Of a stretch of 64,000 bases of DNA, positions 26,201 to 36,203 are shown piece by piece. The stretch covers positions 1,984,001 through 2,048,000 of the forward strand of contig JAFFSR010000251.1 in NCBI GenBank assembly GCA_017163975.1, in the 5' to 3' direction. The DNA is from Anastatus disparis (taxonomy: Eukaryota; Arthropoda; Insecta; Hymenoptera; Eupelmidae). Numbering within the stretch: the stretch's first letter is position 1; every line of letters starts with the position of its first letter. Position numbers and translations under genes: made by a program. The notes beneath the pieces were generated by a model that did no database searches, was not told the origin of the DNA, and saw only the letters and a list, made by a program, of their open reading frames with translations.

Positions 26201-28845
26201 GAAATAATAAGAGAAAAATAATAATGCATCGATTATTCTATAGCACTCTATTTTACTGAAATTTAAAATAACGTACTTGGAGTAGATCGATGTTCTATTG
26301 TAATTCATAACGAACCAATGTTGTCTTACTTTTTATTATTATTAATTGAAACAAAAAAAAAAGTTTAATAAAGCGCTGTTGAATTGATTTTTCATGATTT
26401 TCTACCGAAAACGAGAAAAATGCTGAGCGCGGTATTTAAAAATATATATAAATATTATGATTTTTATAAAAAGCAATGTTGTTATTTAAGTAAGTCGCGC
26501 GTTAATTTATAAGAGAGAAAGAATATATATAAATTTGAGAGTTTACGTAAGTTTCGCAATTTTATATATATTATTAATATTATCCTATATGCCTTTATTT
26601 ATTTAAATATTTTAAGGCTATTTGATGTTAATTTTGCGTCTTTTGTCTATAAGCTATTATTATTATACATATATATATGTACGTGCGTTTTAATATTTCG
26701 AATTGTTAAATTTTTGGCGTTTAATTATTTTTTATTTCTAATGGCGAGTTGGATTTTTTAATTCATTTATGTATAACCAATTATTTTTATCTCTAACTAA
26801 TGGGTAACTCTTCGTCTTGTGAGATTAAATCAAGTATATGAATATATATATTTTTTTTTGTAATACGTAAATCAAGCCGAAGTTACTTTATTATTATTTT
26901 TTTTTTAATTCTAGTGTGAATTCTTCAAACTCTCGTTTTTAAGTAAACTTAAGTATGCCTCTAATTAATGATGAAGAGAAAAAAATATAAATAAATAATG
27001 AAAAATTGATTACGAGGTGCGAGGATGGGTGCTGTATAAGAGAAAAGTTGACTAAAGTTTACTTTTTTTTATTATATTTTAATAAATATCGTTATATTAT
27101 GAGATCTGTATTTTTACTCATGTTATTATTATTTAATTTTTTATTGCAGTGCAATTTACGAAATGAAATATTTAAAAAAAAGCCGTATACAAGGTAAGTA
27201 CATTTTTTTATAAATATATTTATTATATAACAAACAATTAGAATTAAAATTTTGTACAAAAATTATTTATAATATTCGTACAAATTGAATTTTATTTAAG
27301 TATATCTATTAAATTTAAAAATAAAGTATTATAAATTGACAAATATTACAAATATTTATTATTTTTATATTTCTTGGTGTATTTTATTGAAATTTATTTT
27401 TTCGTGCATCGTTTCATATACTGAGTAATAAAGTTTTCCACGTATAAAATTTAATTTGAAAATAATAATTATAATTTTTATGAATTTTTATATTATAAAA
27501 TATTATTACTAAAATTAAATAGTTAAACGATTTACTCCTAGCAGCTGTACCAAAAATGATATGTTTTACCTTCTCTTAAATCACTTCAACTACTCAAAAA
27601 AACATGCGGCATCAGTTCTTTCTCCAAATTAAGGAAAATCTAAACTAACGAAATGAAACTTAAAAATACACATAAATATAAATCTTTATGAATGACTTGT
27701 AGAGGAACACATAAAAAATAACGGAACTTTAGTAGTTGTGAATGACATTTATTTGTGAATGATCGTAAAACGGTATTTTCTCAAAGTTGAAAATTCTAAT
27801 AAATAACAATTTTGGTAAACTACAAATTATTTTTACATCATTATTACTTATGTATATCCGAACGGATCTGATAAGTACTGGTTCTTAAGTATATGGCTTG
27901 AACTTGCATTATATTAGATCGTAAAACTGAAAAAAATCTTCTTTTTTGGAATGAGAATAGCCGACGATTTAAAGGTACTTCATTTACCGTTTCCCGTTAG
28001 AAAATTTAACTGTTATTTTAGTCATATTGTGCACCTTTGACATTTTTAATATACGCATGATTTTTTGTTTATTGAATATTAAATTGAATTTGATATGTTT
28101 TGTTGTATGTTTTATATTACGTAATAATAAGATTTAACAACTTTTTATAATTTTTAATAATCTCCATGAATTACAGTAACGAATATAAACATTAGGTCAT
28201 AAAAGCAAGAAATTTTAAGATAATTTTTAAGACCTAATTTAATTATTTTTATTTATCAGTACATACAACAATTAATTTTTAAGTATTTTAAAAATTATTG
28301 CGCTAAAAGTCTACTTGAATTTTTGTTGTTAACCATTCTTTATATTTTTTTGCTTAATAATTAATTTGAACTTTATTTATTTCATTTTATTCAAGTAAAC
28401 AAATTTAAAAAATCACTATGAATTTAAATAATTATTTTAAGTAGTAAATAGATTTTTAATATATGAAATAAATTTTTAGTATATGATTATTTGTTTATCA
28501 ATTATTCCATGAGTTTCATAATAAATTTTTGATGATTTAATAAAAGCATATAAAAATAAATTTTTATAAAAAGGTTCAAAATGATATTTAATTAATATTA
28601 TACTTTTAAAAATGTGAAAATTTCGAATTTAAAACTCATAGAGCATTTACTGCGTATATTACTAACAATTGTTCATAAGGAACCTAGTAGCATACTACCA
28701 ATATTTTTGAACTTTTCAGATCTTTTTTGTAATAAAAACATTATATTATTTTTCCCATCAACCAAATCTCATTCATACAGGAATTTCAAGATATAATTAA
28801 AAAATTAGGTAAGGTTGCGATACATTATCTTAATAAATAACCTTT
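23220..28845. other. Piopio 3' UTR and intergenic DNA
   Basis: Very AT-rich. It has many AATAAA-like hexamers, so the poly(A) site cannot be chosen. The open frames in this region lack domains, splice partners or composition unlike background. I see no gene, RNA gene or clear repeat in it. Confidence 0.5.
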
Positions 28846-29000
28846 ATTATGAGAACGTGTACACAATGTTCTCTATACTTTATCCTCTCTTTCTATGTAT
28901 ATGATGTATAGTAACTGCCTTAGTGAGATAGTCAGTCAGTCTGTAGTCGACCATGATGCTGAAGAGGAGTCAAATAAACTTTGAGTCCATTACTTAAGCC
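28846..29000. repeat. Diverged repeat, copy A (possible LTR remnant)
   Basis: The block from acaatgttctctatac to agaggagtcaaataaac is related in the same orientation to 30255-30395, by eye about 65% alike with indels. The shared landmarks are atgttct, ctctttcta, atgatg.ata, taactg, gtct.ta and gatgc.gagagga. The AATAAA-like end would suit the R/U5 part of an LTR, but no internal retroelement genes are seen between or beside the copies. Confidence 0.45.
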
Positions 29001-29397
29001 ATTCCAAATTTTATTTGTTTTCTCTCTTCCTTAAAGTAGGGCTTGTACGTTGGGCTGTAAATTTAAGATGCCTTGAAGGGACTCCGAACGCTTTTAGTAA
29101 TAAAATCATTGTATTCGCAAACGACCACTTATGTATTTATTATTAATACGGTTATAACTTTGCAAAATATTTGATGTTTTAAATATTAGGTGTAATTTTA
29201 TTTTTTCAATGAAAATATCTTTTATTCCTACTTTAACAGAAATGGCCACCTTATTAACTCGAAAAGATATTTCTAACTTATCATATTAATTTTAATAATA
29301 CCAATAGTAACTATTCTAAAACTAAAAATCTCTCGATCGATCTTCAAATTAAATGAATGTAACGTGTTGGTTATCAATTTTCTGATGTGGATTGCAG

Positions 29398-29602
29398 GAC
29401 CCAGTCCCACCAGAACCACGGACTAATATGAAAGATGCAAAAGTATTTGGTTTATTATGCACTCAATTTATACTTTGCACTCTGGTATTGTTGCAGGTAG
29501 CGATGATTGTTTGTACTTGAGCGTGTATAAAAAAAATTTGAAACTAGAAAAACGACAACCAGTCATAGTTTGGGTCCATGGTGGATTTATGTTCAATTTT
29601 TT
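29398..29602 (+). pseudogene. Type-B carboxylesterase exon relic, frameshifted and truncated
   Basis: After an acceptor (tggattgcag) the first frame reads DPVPPEPRTNMKDAKVFG. The match then moves to another frame, reading GSDDCLYLSVYKKN and VIVWVHGG before stopping. These are hallmarks of the N-terminal exon of insect type-B carboxylesterases: the P-P-EPW segment, EDCLYLNVY, and the oxyanion-hole HGGG, which here has only two Gly. At least one frameshift lies near 29455-29470. The exon ends in a SINE inserted at about 29603, and no esterase sequence resumes beyond it. It is a non-functional fragment, perhaps from a retro- or segmental duplication. Confidence 0.75.
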
Positions 29603-29795
29603 AATTTTATTTAACGTCGCTGTATTTATATTATCATTACGATGCTAATTAGCGACGGAGATCGTCAGTGTGTTTATGAACAAAGCACATGCAATGTACA
29701 GTGGTGCTTGTATAAATCGGCCGAGCGCGAGATTCGAACTCGGAACCTCGAGATTATGAATCCATCGCTCTACCGACTGAGCCACTGACGACCTC
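29603..29795 (-). mobile_element. tRNA-derived SINE copy 2 (inserted in the esterase relic)
   Basis: Full-length copy in reverse orientation. The tail (tttatttaacgtcgctgta) is at the left and the head (ctctaccgactgagccactg) at the right. The anticodon-loop-like triplet reads CAT on the minus strand, where copy 1 reads CGT. It abuts the esterase coding relic directly. Confidence 0.88.
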
Positions 29796-30254
29796 TGTTT
29801 TAGAATCTTCTAAATTTTAATAAGATGTCAATATTTAGCATTTTAATTAAGAGAAAATAAACAAGATATTACGAATAATTTTTCTTACCAAAATATCAAA
29901 TAATAAGAAAAAATTATTTAATTATTTCATACTTAATTTGATAAATAGAATGTATAAATAATTTAATCGCATTTTCTAATGAAATTAACGAAAAGAAATT
30001 TCATAAAGAAAATGTAAAACTTTCTTAGATCAACTCTATACTTAATTTCACTGAAAAAGTTAATGTACACATTCGTATTTCCATTTCTAACAAGGAGTAG
30101 CACATTTTAATTTTTAAGCAAAAAATAATATTCCCCAAATTTCTCCCGAATTCTAGCATATTTCTCATGGATCAATCAGTCGTTATTCTGTATGAGTCAT
30201 ATACAGATTAGATGTAAAAAGAATAGCATAACATAAACCAAAGAATAACATTTT

Positions 30255-30395
30255 TTAAACATTTAAACTATGTTCTTTTTATTCTACTCTTTCTACGAAT
30301 GAATGATGCATAATAACTGTCTGTGTGCTGTAATCAATGAGTCTATAATCAACAGTGATGCCGAGAGGAACAAAATTAAATCAAAAATATCAAAA
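30255..30395. repeat. Diverged repeat, copy B (partner of 28846-29000)
   Basis: Same orientation as copy A and about 1.4 kb away. The esterase relic and SINE copy 2 lie between them. Both copies have decayed, which argues for old dispersed repeats rather than a recent LTR pair. Confidence 0.42.
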
Positions 30396-30800
30396 ATATC
30401 AAAGTGTTAATTTTCAAATCCAAACAGTTAAATAAATTAATAAAAAGTAGCTTATAAAAGAACTTGTAACCAATTTGTATTCGTTATTCAAAAATATTTT
30501 GTTAGCAAGATTTATTTCTTTATATTACGTTGTTAAAATTTATTAATACAACTACTGAAGAAAAATGAGTTAGTGAATTACGAACATGTAAATTTTATTA
30601 CATATATTTAGTGACTTAAATAGTTAGAAGTGAGTAGATGATTAGTAACAATAGTTTTTAATTTAATATTCATAGGTTTAAAAAAAAACTGACACTGCAG
30701 GTAGTTTGATTAAAAATTTATAGTACAAAATTATACATTAATTCGGTTGTTTAAATTATTATTTTTTTATTTTTTTATTTGGAAATGAAAATTTGTGACA

Positions 30801-30973
30801 GAGGCCTTCAGTGGCTTGAACGATGAACTCGTAACCCAAGGGCTCAAGTTTGAATCCCGCTCAAGCACCACTGTAACCATTACATGTGCTTTGTTCACAA
30901 ACACACTGATAAACCTCCGTCGTTAATTGGAATCGAAATAATAGCAAAAATACAGCGACGTTAAATAAAATTT
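30801..30973 (+). mobile_element. tRNA-derived SINE copy 3 (diverged, internal deletion)
   Basis: Head ttcagtggcttgaacgatga and B-box-like aagtttgaatccc are followed directly by caagcaccactgtaac, so the roughly 15-20 nt linker present in the other copies is missing. The body and the acagcgacgttaaataaaa tail remain. It is the most eroded of the five copies. Confidence 0.8.
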
Positions 30974-31545
30974 TAAAAAAATTTCTTTTCACTCATTTTT
31001 GTCTTGCATTTTACATTCGAGTCTTTAATAATATAAAATTTTTAACTTTTTTATGTTGATTAATATATTGTAAGAATAGTAAATACATTATCTTTTTCAA
31101 TTTCATAGCTTTTTTATAGTTCAAAAGAAAATATTTCATTACTAACTATTATGATTAAATATTTTGATTTTTATACTGAATGAAAAACCAAATTAGCTTC
31201 AATTCATCTTAACATTATAGTAGTGATGACATAAATATAGATTACTATATCTAAAATTATCAACTTTTATTTATGTGCAATAGCTTAACATATGTTTAAA
31301 ATGATTAAAACACAGCTTACAGTAAAGTTATATAAACGCTTTGATTATAGCAATCTAATTATGAAACTGTTATAAGATAAAATATGTTTCTCAAGAATGT
31401 TTAGATTTTTCTAAAAGAATTATTTTTATAGAATAAGTGATAATCATGTAAATGAGAAATACTAGAAAGAATAATTATTACAATGAATCTTGAATTTCAT
31501 ATTATAAAAATCATTTATATGCGATAATAAACCCACGCATATATA

Positions 31546-31880
31546 CACTACCGCTCAAATGTTTGATGACTATCCAAAAAACAGGAAAAATGATTATATC
31601 TTCCAAAAAAATTCAGAAAATTCTAAAAAAATGATTTTAAAATACTTTCTAAGACCTTTTAAAACCAATGTATAAAATGTATTTTCAAATTCTAATCAAT
31701 TGCTTTGTTAATTTTTTAAGTATGATACAGAAATATTTAAAAAAAATATTTTTGGAAGTACTGCAAAAAAATTTTTATTTACTCTTTTAATTTTTTTTCA
31801 TGATGATTTTTTGTGAAATTATGAGGGTTTTTTGGTATCCAGTTTTTTGGATAACGTTATCGAACTTTTGAACTGCAATG
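31546..31880. mobile_element. Tc1/mariner-like MITE (335 bp, TA flanks)
   Basis: The left end reads CACTACCGCTCAAATG and the right end, reverse complemented, CATTGCAGTTCAAAAG. Both continue to a shared TATCCAAAAAAC block about 30 nt in, and both ends are flanked by TA. The ends resemble Tc1-family termini of the CAGTGCCxxTCAAAAGT type. There is no transposase, so it is a non-autonomous derivative. It lies upstream of the DUF4803-type gene. Confidence 0.7.
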
Positions 31881-31991
31881 TATATTCGTACGTAATAATC
31901 ATCCAAGCAATTTATTTATTTTAATAATAATTTTATTGTTTAAGAGAATACATTCATTGATTCATTCATCATTGATTGGCTAAATTAATTA

Positions 31992-32245
31992 CACTGGAAA
32001 AAATCAAATCTAGAAAAAAGATGAACAATATATTCGATTCTTAGTTTTTGAACAGAAATTGGATTTTTTTAAATTTTAGCCGTTTTCAAAATATTTCTGC
32101 TAGGTAATAGTAGAGAATCTTTTTCTGAAATAACGGTACTATTAGAGCAGATTTTTTTTTTAATTCCACAACGTCTCCAAACTAGACGAGCTTTTTTCAA
32201 TCTCAAGTGGATTCTGATTGCTTTTAGACTTTATTTTTTCCAGTG
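31992..32245. mobile_element. Second TA-flanked MITE (254 bp)
   Basis: The ends are CACTGGAAAAAATCAAATCT and, reverse complemented, CACTGGAAAAAATAAAGTCT. They are near-identical over about 25 bp and bounded by TA on both sides, consistent with a Tc1/mariner-type target. There is no open frame inside. It lies about 70 bp before the presumed 5' UTR splice acceptor of the next gene, so it probably sits in its first intron or promoter. Confidence 0.72.
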
Positions 32246-32317
32246 TAATTGTTTTGTTTTGAATAAACAATATACAGGTTCCCATGTTATAAATAGTTTT
32301 TTTTTCTATTTTTTCAG

Positions 32318-32376
32318 GAATTAAAATAGTTCTAAAGAAAGTCTAAATTTATAAAGTATAATCAGACAAAGATAAA
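32318..32376 (+). promoter_or_regulatory. 5' UTR part of the DUF4803-type gene
   Basis: A strong acceptor (tttttctattttttcag, ending at 32317) precedes 59 nt of leader to the ATG at 32377. It suggests that a non-coding first exon lies further upstream, beyond the MITEs. Confidence 0.4.
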
Positions 32377-35300
32377 ATGTTAAATTTAAAGGTATTATGG
32401 TATGTTGTGTTATTCACATTAAATTGGCACGAAATGCAAACTCATGCACTTCTCAAGATAACATTAAATGCCTTAGACATCACTAACAAATTAATTACTG
32501 AAATCGAAAAAACATCTGGATATCAAAATGAAGAGAAAATGAATAATAAATTAGAAAATGTTACTAACATAGCTTTTGAATTTGTAGAACAAGTTAAAGA
32601 ATTTAGTTTAGAATCCCGATTCATGTCCAGATTTGTTGTGTTTCATAGATTGGGCCGGATTGTGTCCGATTACACTGAAAGTTTCGGTACTCTTCTAGCT
32701 AGATATAATATCGTTGAGGTTAAAGATCAATTAAAAGATCACTCACATCCCATAATGCGTTCAGCTTTATCATTGCTGTATAATCGATATCTTAATTCTC
32801 ATACTGATGCCAATAATCCACTAAATGACCAATTACGTTTTCCTTATGAAGTAATAAGATTTGTCGATGAAAAAACAAATCAAAGCATCATTTCTTATTC
32901 GACTAATACAACAATGGTACGTATCAAATATATAAATAATGAACCTAGAAAAATAATAATCAAAACTTTAGAATTATAGAATAGTTAGAATTTTATAATA
33001 ACATGAATACAAAAACTTAAGTTTCTCATCAACGTTATTTGATATTCATAATATTTTCTTACATTCCTAGCGTGCAATATCATTTTTATCGTTTATTATG
33101 AGGAAGCAAAATATCTCGTTTTCACCCTAGGGAGAAAAACAAATTTTAATTTTTAAAAAACAAACGTATGTATTACCTGATACTGTTATCCAATATATAC
33201 TTATAAATAAGCCAAGCTCCATTCTGAATTGCAAATTCTCCAAATTACAAGTTAGTGATGGAGTACTAAACTGTATATTAATTCCGCGGAAAACCAATCC
33301 GTTCGTATAGTATTTGTGGTATCGTGCATATTTCTTGCCTCTATTTTGAATATTATATATTTTTTCTATTTAAAAATTTTTTTACAATCAATCTTAGAAT
33401 TTTTTTTCAACCAATATTCTGTTCACAAAATTCATTTATTTTATCTAAAGAAATTTTATTATTTGAATTATTTTTCATAAAACTTTTTAGAGGCGGAGGG
33501 TTGTGCTCGGGCGACAAATATGCACTCGTTAGTAAACACCTATTTTGCTTCCTTGTTGCACAATGTACTATTTTATCGATACAGTGCTTTCCCAATCAGA
33601 AACAAAATGATTGTGGCATAAAGTATTGAATTAAAATTTTCGTTTCAAATATTCGTAATAGATAAAAGATTGCATAGATGCAGCATCTCATCAAGAAGGT
33701 GTTGTAGAATTGTTTAAAGATGTTATGTACAAAGAGGCCTTGGCTTATATATCAATCCAAACTTATCTTGCTTGTTATAAAGTACTTTATGATGGTAAAT
33801 TAAACAATTATTTACACGCATGAATAAGTAAATTGATGTAAATTATAATTAATGTATATTATTCAGGAATACCATACATTACTGCCGGTGAAAAGGAAAA
33901 GGTAGAGACAATATTACAACGCTGGACAGAATCTAACAAAGTTGTTGAAAGAATGAAATTTTTGAAACGTCAGTACGAAGAAAGAAATATAAAAACTTAT
34001 AAAAAACTTACAATGTCTTTGTCGAATCTTCCTCGAGATAAATATAGCTGTGATCCTGAAAAACCTATTGAAGGTCATAAATATAAGTTATTGTAAAACT
34101 TTTACTTTGGATTTAATTACATTTTCATTTATCTTATAGATGGTCAGTTTGTTGATAAGTTTAGTATGTTTTGGAAACCTGGAACATACACAATATTGCA
34201 TGACATTTTTCAAAAATATATTATAAATGAAGTTGATTTAAATAAGGATGGGTCATGTGCAGATGATTGTCCAACTTACAAAAAGACTAAAGTGTTCGGA
34301 TGCTTTGATAAGGAAATTTGTAATGTCCAACGTCAATGTGATGGTACCTTATGGGAATGCGAACAAACATTTACATCTAAAATGCGAATTTGTCCTTCGG
34401 TAATGTTTTTCTATAATATTTATATTTTAAAAAACTATCATAATTATTCAAAAATATTTATGAAAATGTTCAATGATTTGTTTTGTACACACAGAAAACC
34501 TTTGAAAATTCACGATATGCCATTATTGACGTTGAAGGCAGAAAATATGGACAAGAAGATTGGATCAATTGTAAAACTAAAAATATAACAGCTAAAAGTT
34601 GGATACGTATACCATATCAATGTTCCTATTGCATGTGTACTTGTGAAAATTCAAACAAAACTAGTGATCGGTATTTCAGCTTAAGACCTGTCACCTCCAA
34701 TGTGCATTCTAATTAGTAATATTTTGTTTAAGTTGATATAAAAATGTAAATTTTTAATATACTAATAAAATCATTTTATAAATCAACAGTGTCATCACGG
34801 ATTTGAAATTTGTAAAGATAAATCATGTGATCTACATACAGATACAAGAAGCAAGGCTTTTAAGAAATGGCGACATTGATACGACATCGAAAAAATGGCA
34901 ACCGGTCAATAACTTTTCAGTATTTGATGAAAATGTGAAAGAAAAAATTGATTATCATACTATTACATGGAATGAAAGAACAGTTTTTTTTGGATAAATT
35001 GGATTCAACAAAAAATCATGTTCTTACGGGATTACGATTCAACTTGATAGATGGCAATTTGAGGTTAGGAATATATGTAACTCCATTTGATTTTGAAACA
35101 GGAAAATTATTAGCTGATAAAAGTTACTGGTACTTCAATGACGCTCAGTTAAAACACAGGTAAGAACATAAACGAAAAAATTTTATGATTTTCAAGCTAT
35201 ATGTAGTCAACTAAATTTATTAGTTTCTTTCTTTTTTTATTACAGAGTTGAATTTAAGTTTGATGATGATTACATGTTTAATCCTAAATCTGATCAATAT

Positions 35301-35606
35301 TTTAAATTTACTACGAGTACTTTAGATATTGATGTTGGTCAAAATGTTGTTCCCTATATTGATATTCAATCAATTAAAAACGTTAGTCCTGCATTAGACA
35401 AATATTCAACGGTACCGAATTCGGGTGTTGCTATATTTGTTAAAAAATATAAAAATATAGCACCATCATTGTCATTAAAATTAATAACTTACGACTTCGC
35501 ACCACATTTTAAAGTTCAAAATGAATATCCATGTAATTTAAATGAATCTATATTAGATCCTTTAACTATGTCCAAGTTTTGTGATTTCCCACGTAAAAAA
35601 TTTTGA
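32377..35606 (+). CDS. Secreted Cys-rich protein, DUF4803-like; frame broken by +1 T
   Basis: Exons are 32377-32916, 33662-33794, 33867-34073, 34140-34399, 34495-34715, 34790-35159 and 35246-35606, all with GT-AG introns and consistent phases. The protein would be about 696 aa. Residues 1-24 look like a signal peptide. A largely helical region of about 250 residues follows, then a Cys-rich core (DGSCADDCPTY, CFDKEICNVQRQCDG, YCMCTCEN) and SDRYFSLRP, then a beta-rich C-terminal part (DYHTITWNERT, LITYDFAPHFK). This order recalls the uncharacterised arthropod proteins with DUF4803; its function is unknown. In exon 6, eight T at 34984-34991 replace the seven needed, so the raw frame stops at 34995. 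The exons on both sides are intact, so this may be a recent null allele or a homopolymer sequence error. Confidence 0.75.
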
Positions 35607-35851
35607 TGAAGATTTTATAAAAATTGTATAAAACTTATTTTTTATTTAATTTACTTCTCATCAAAACTTATAAAGAAAAAATTTTTGAATACTTGAAGAG
35701 TATATTCATGGAGTCTAAAAAGAATTGCATCAATCTTTAATCATGGGCTCTTATAAAAAATTCCTAAAAAATTTTTTACCTTTCAAAATTTTAAACCAGG
35801 ATAAACCATTAACTTGTATACATTCAACTAAATTAATTTTTTTTATTGTAG

Positions 35852-36203
35852 AACTGCATTCAGTTAGATGATGATCACATGTTTAATCCTAAATCAGATC
35901 AATATTTCAAATTTACTACGAGTACTTTAGATATCGATATTGGTCAAAATACTGTTTCCTATATTGATGTTCAACAAATTAATCGTAATATTGCTTTATT
36001 TAGTGACCTTCCCTCAACAGTACCAAATTCAGGTGTTACTATATGTTTATTAAATAATACAAAAATATTGCACCATTATTGTCGCTAGAATTAATAACTT
36101 ATGACTTAGCAACGCATTTTAACCTTCAAAATAATTATCCATGTAATTTAAATAAATATATATTGGTCCGTTTTACCAAGTCCAAGTTTTATGAATTTTT
36201 ATA
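35852..36203 (+). pseudogene. Decayed tandem duplicate of the last DUF4803-type exon
   Basis: An acceptor-like ttttattgtag leads into a copy of exon 7. It reads DDDHMFNPKSDQYFKFTTST in frame, then keeps the frame through GVTI before a net +2 nt change near 36045-36060. It ends in an early stop at 36086-36088, while the homologous LITYDLATHFN segment continues in another frame. It retains roughly 75-80% DNA likeness to 35246-35606. It could have served as an alternative terminal exon before decaying. Confidence 0.8.

Noticed and set aside
33324..33629. Open frame in intron 1 of the DUF4803-type gene
   Set aside because: AT-rich Phe/Ile-rich translation with no family likeness. Splicing across 32917-33661 restores a coherent protein.
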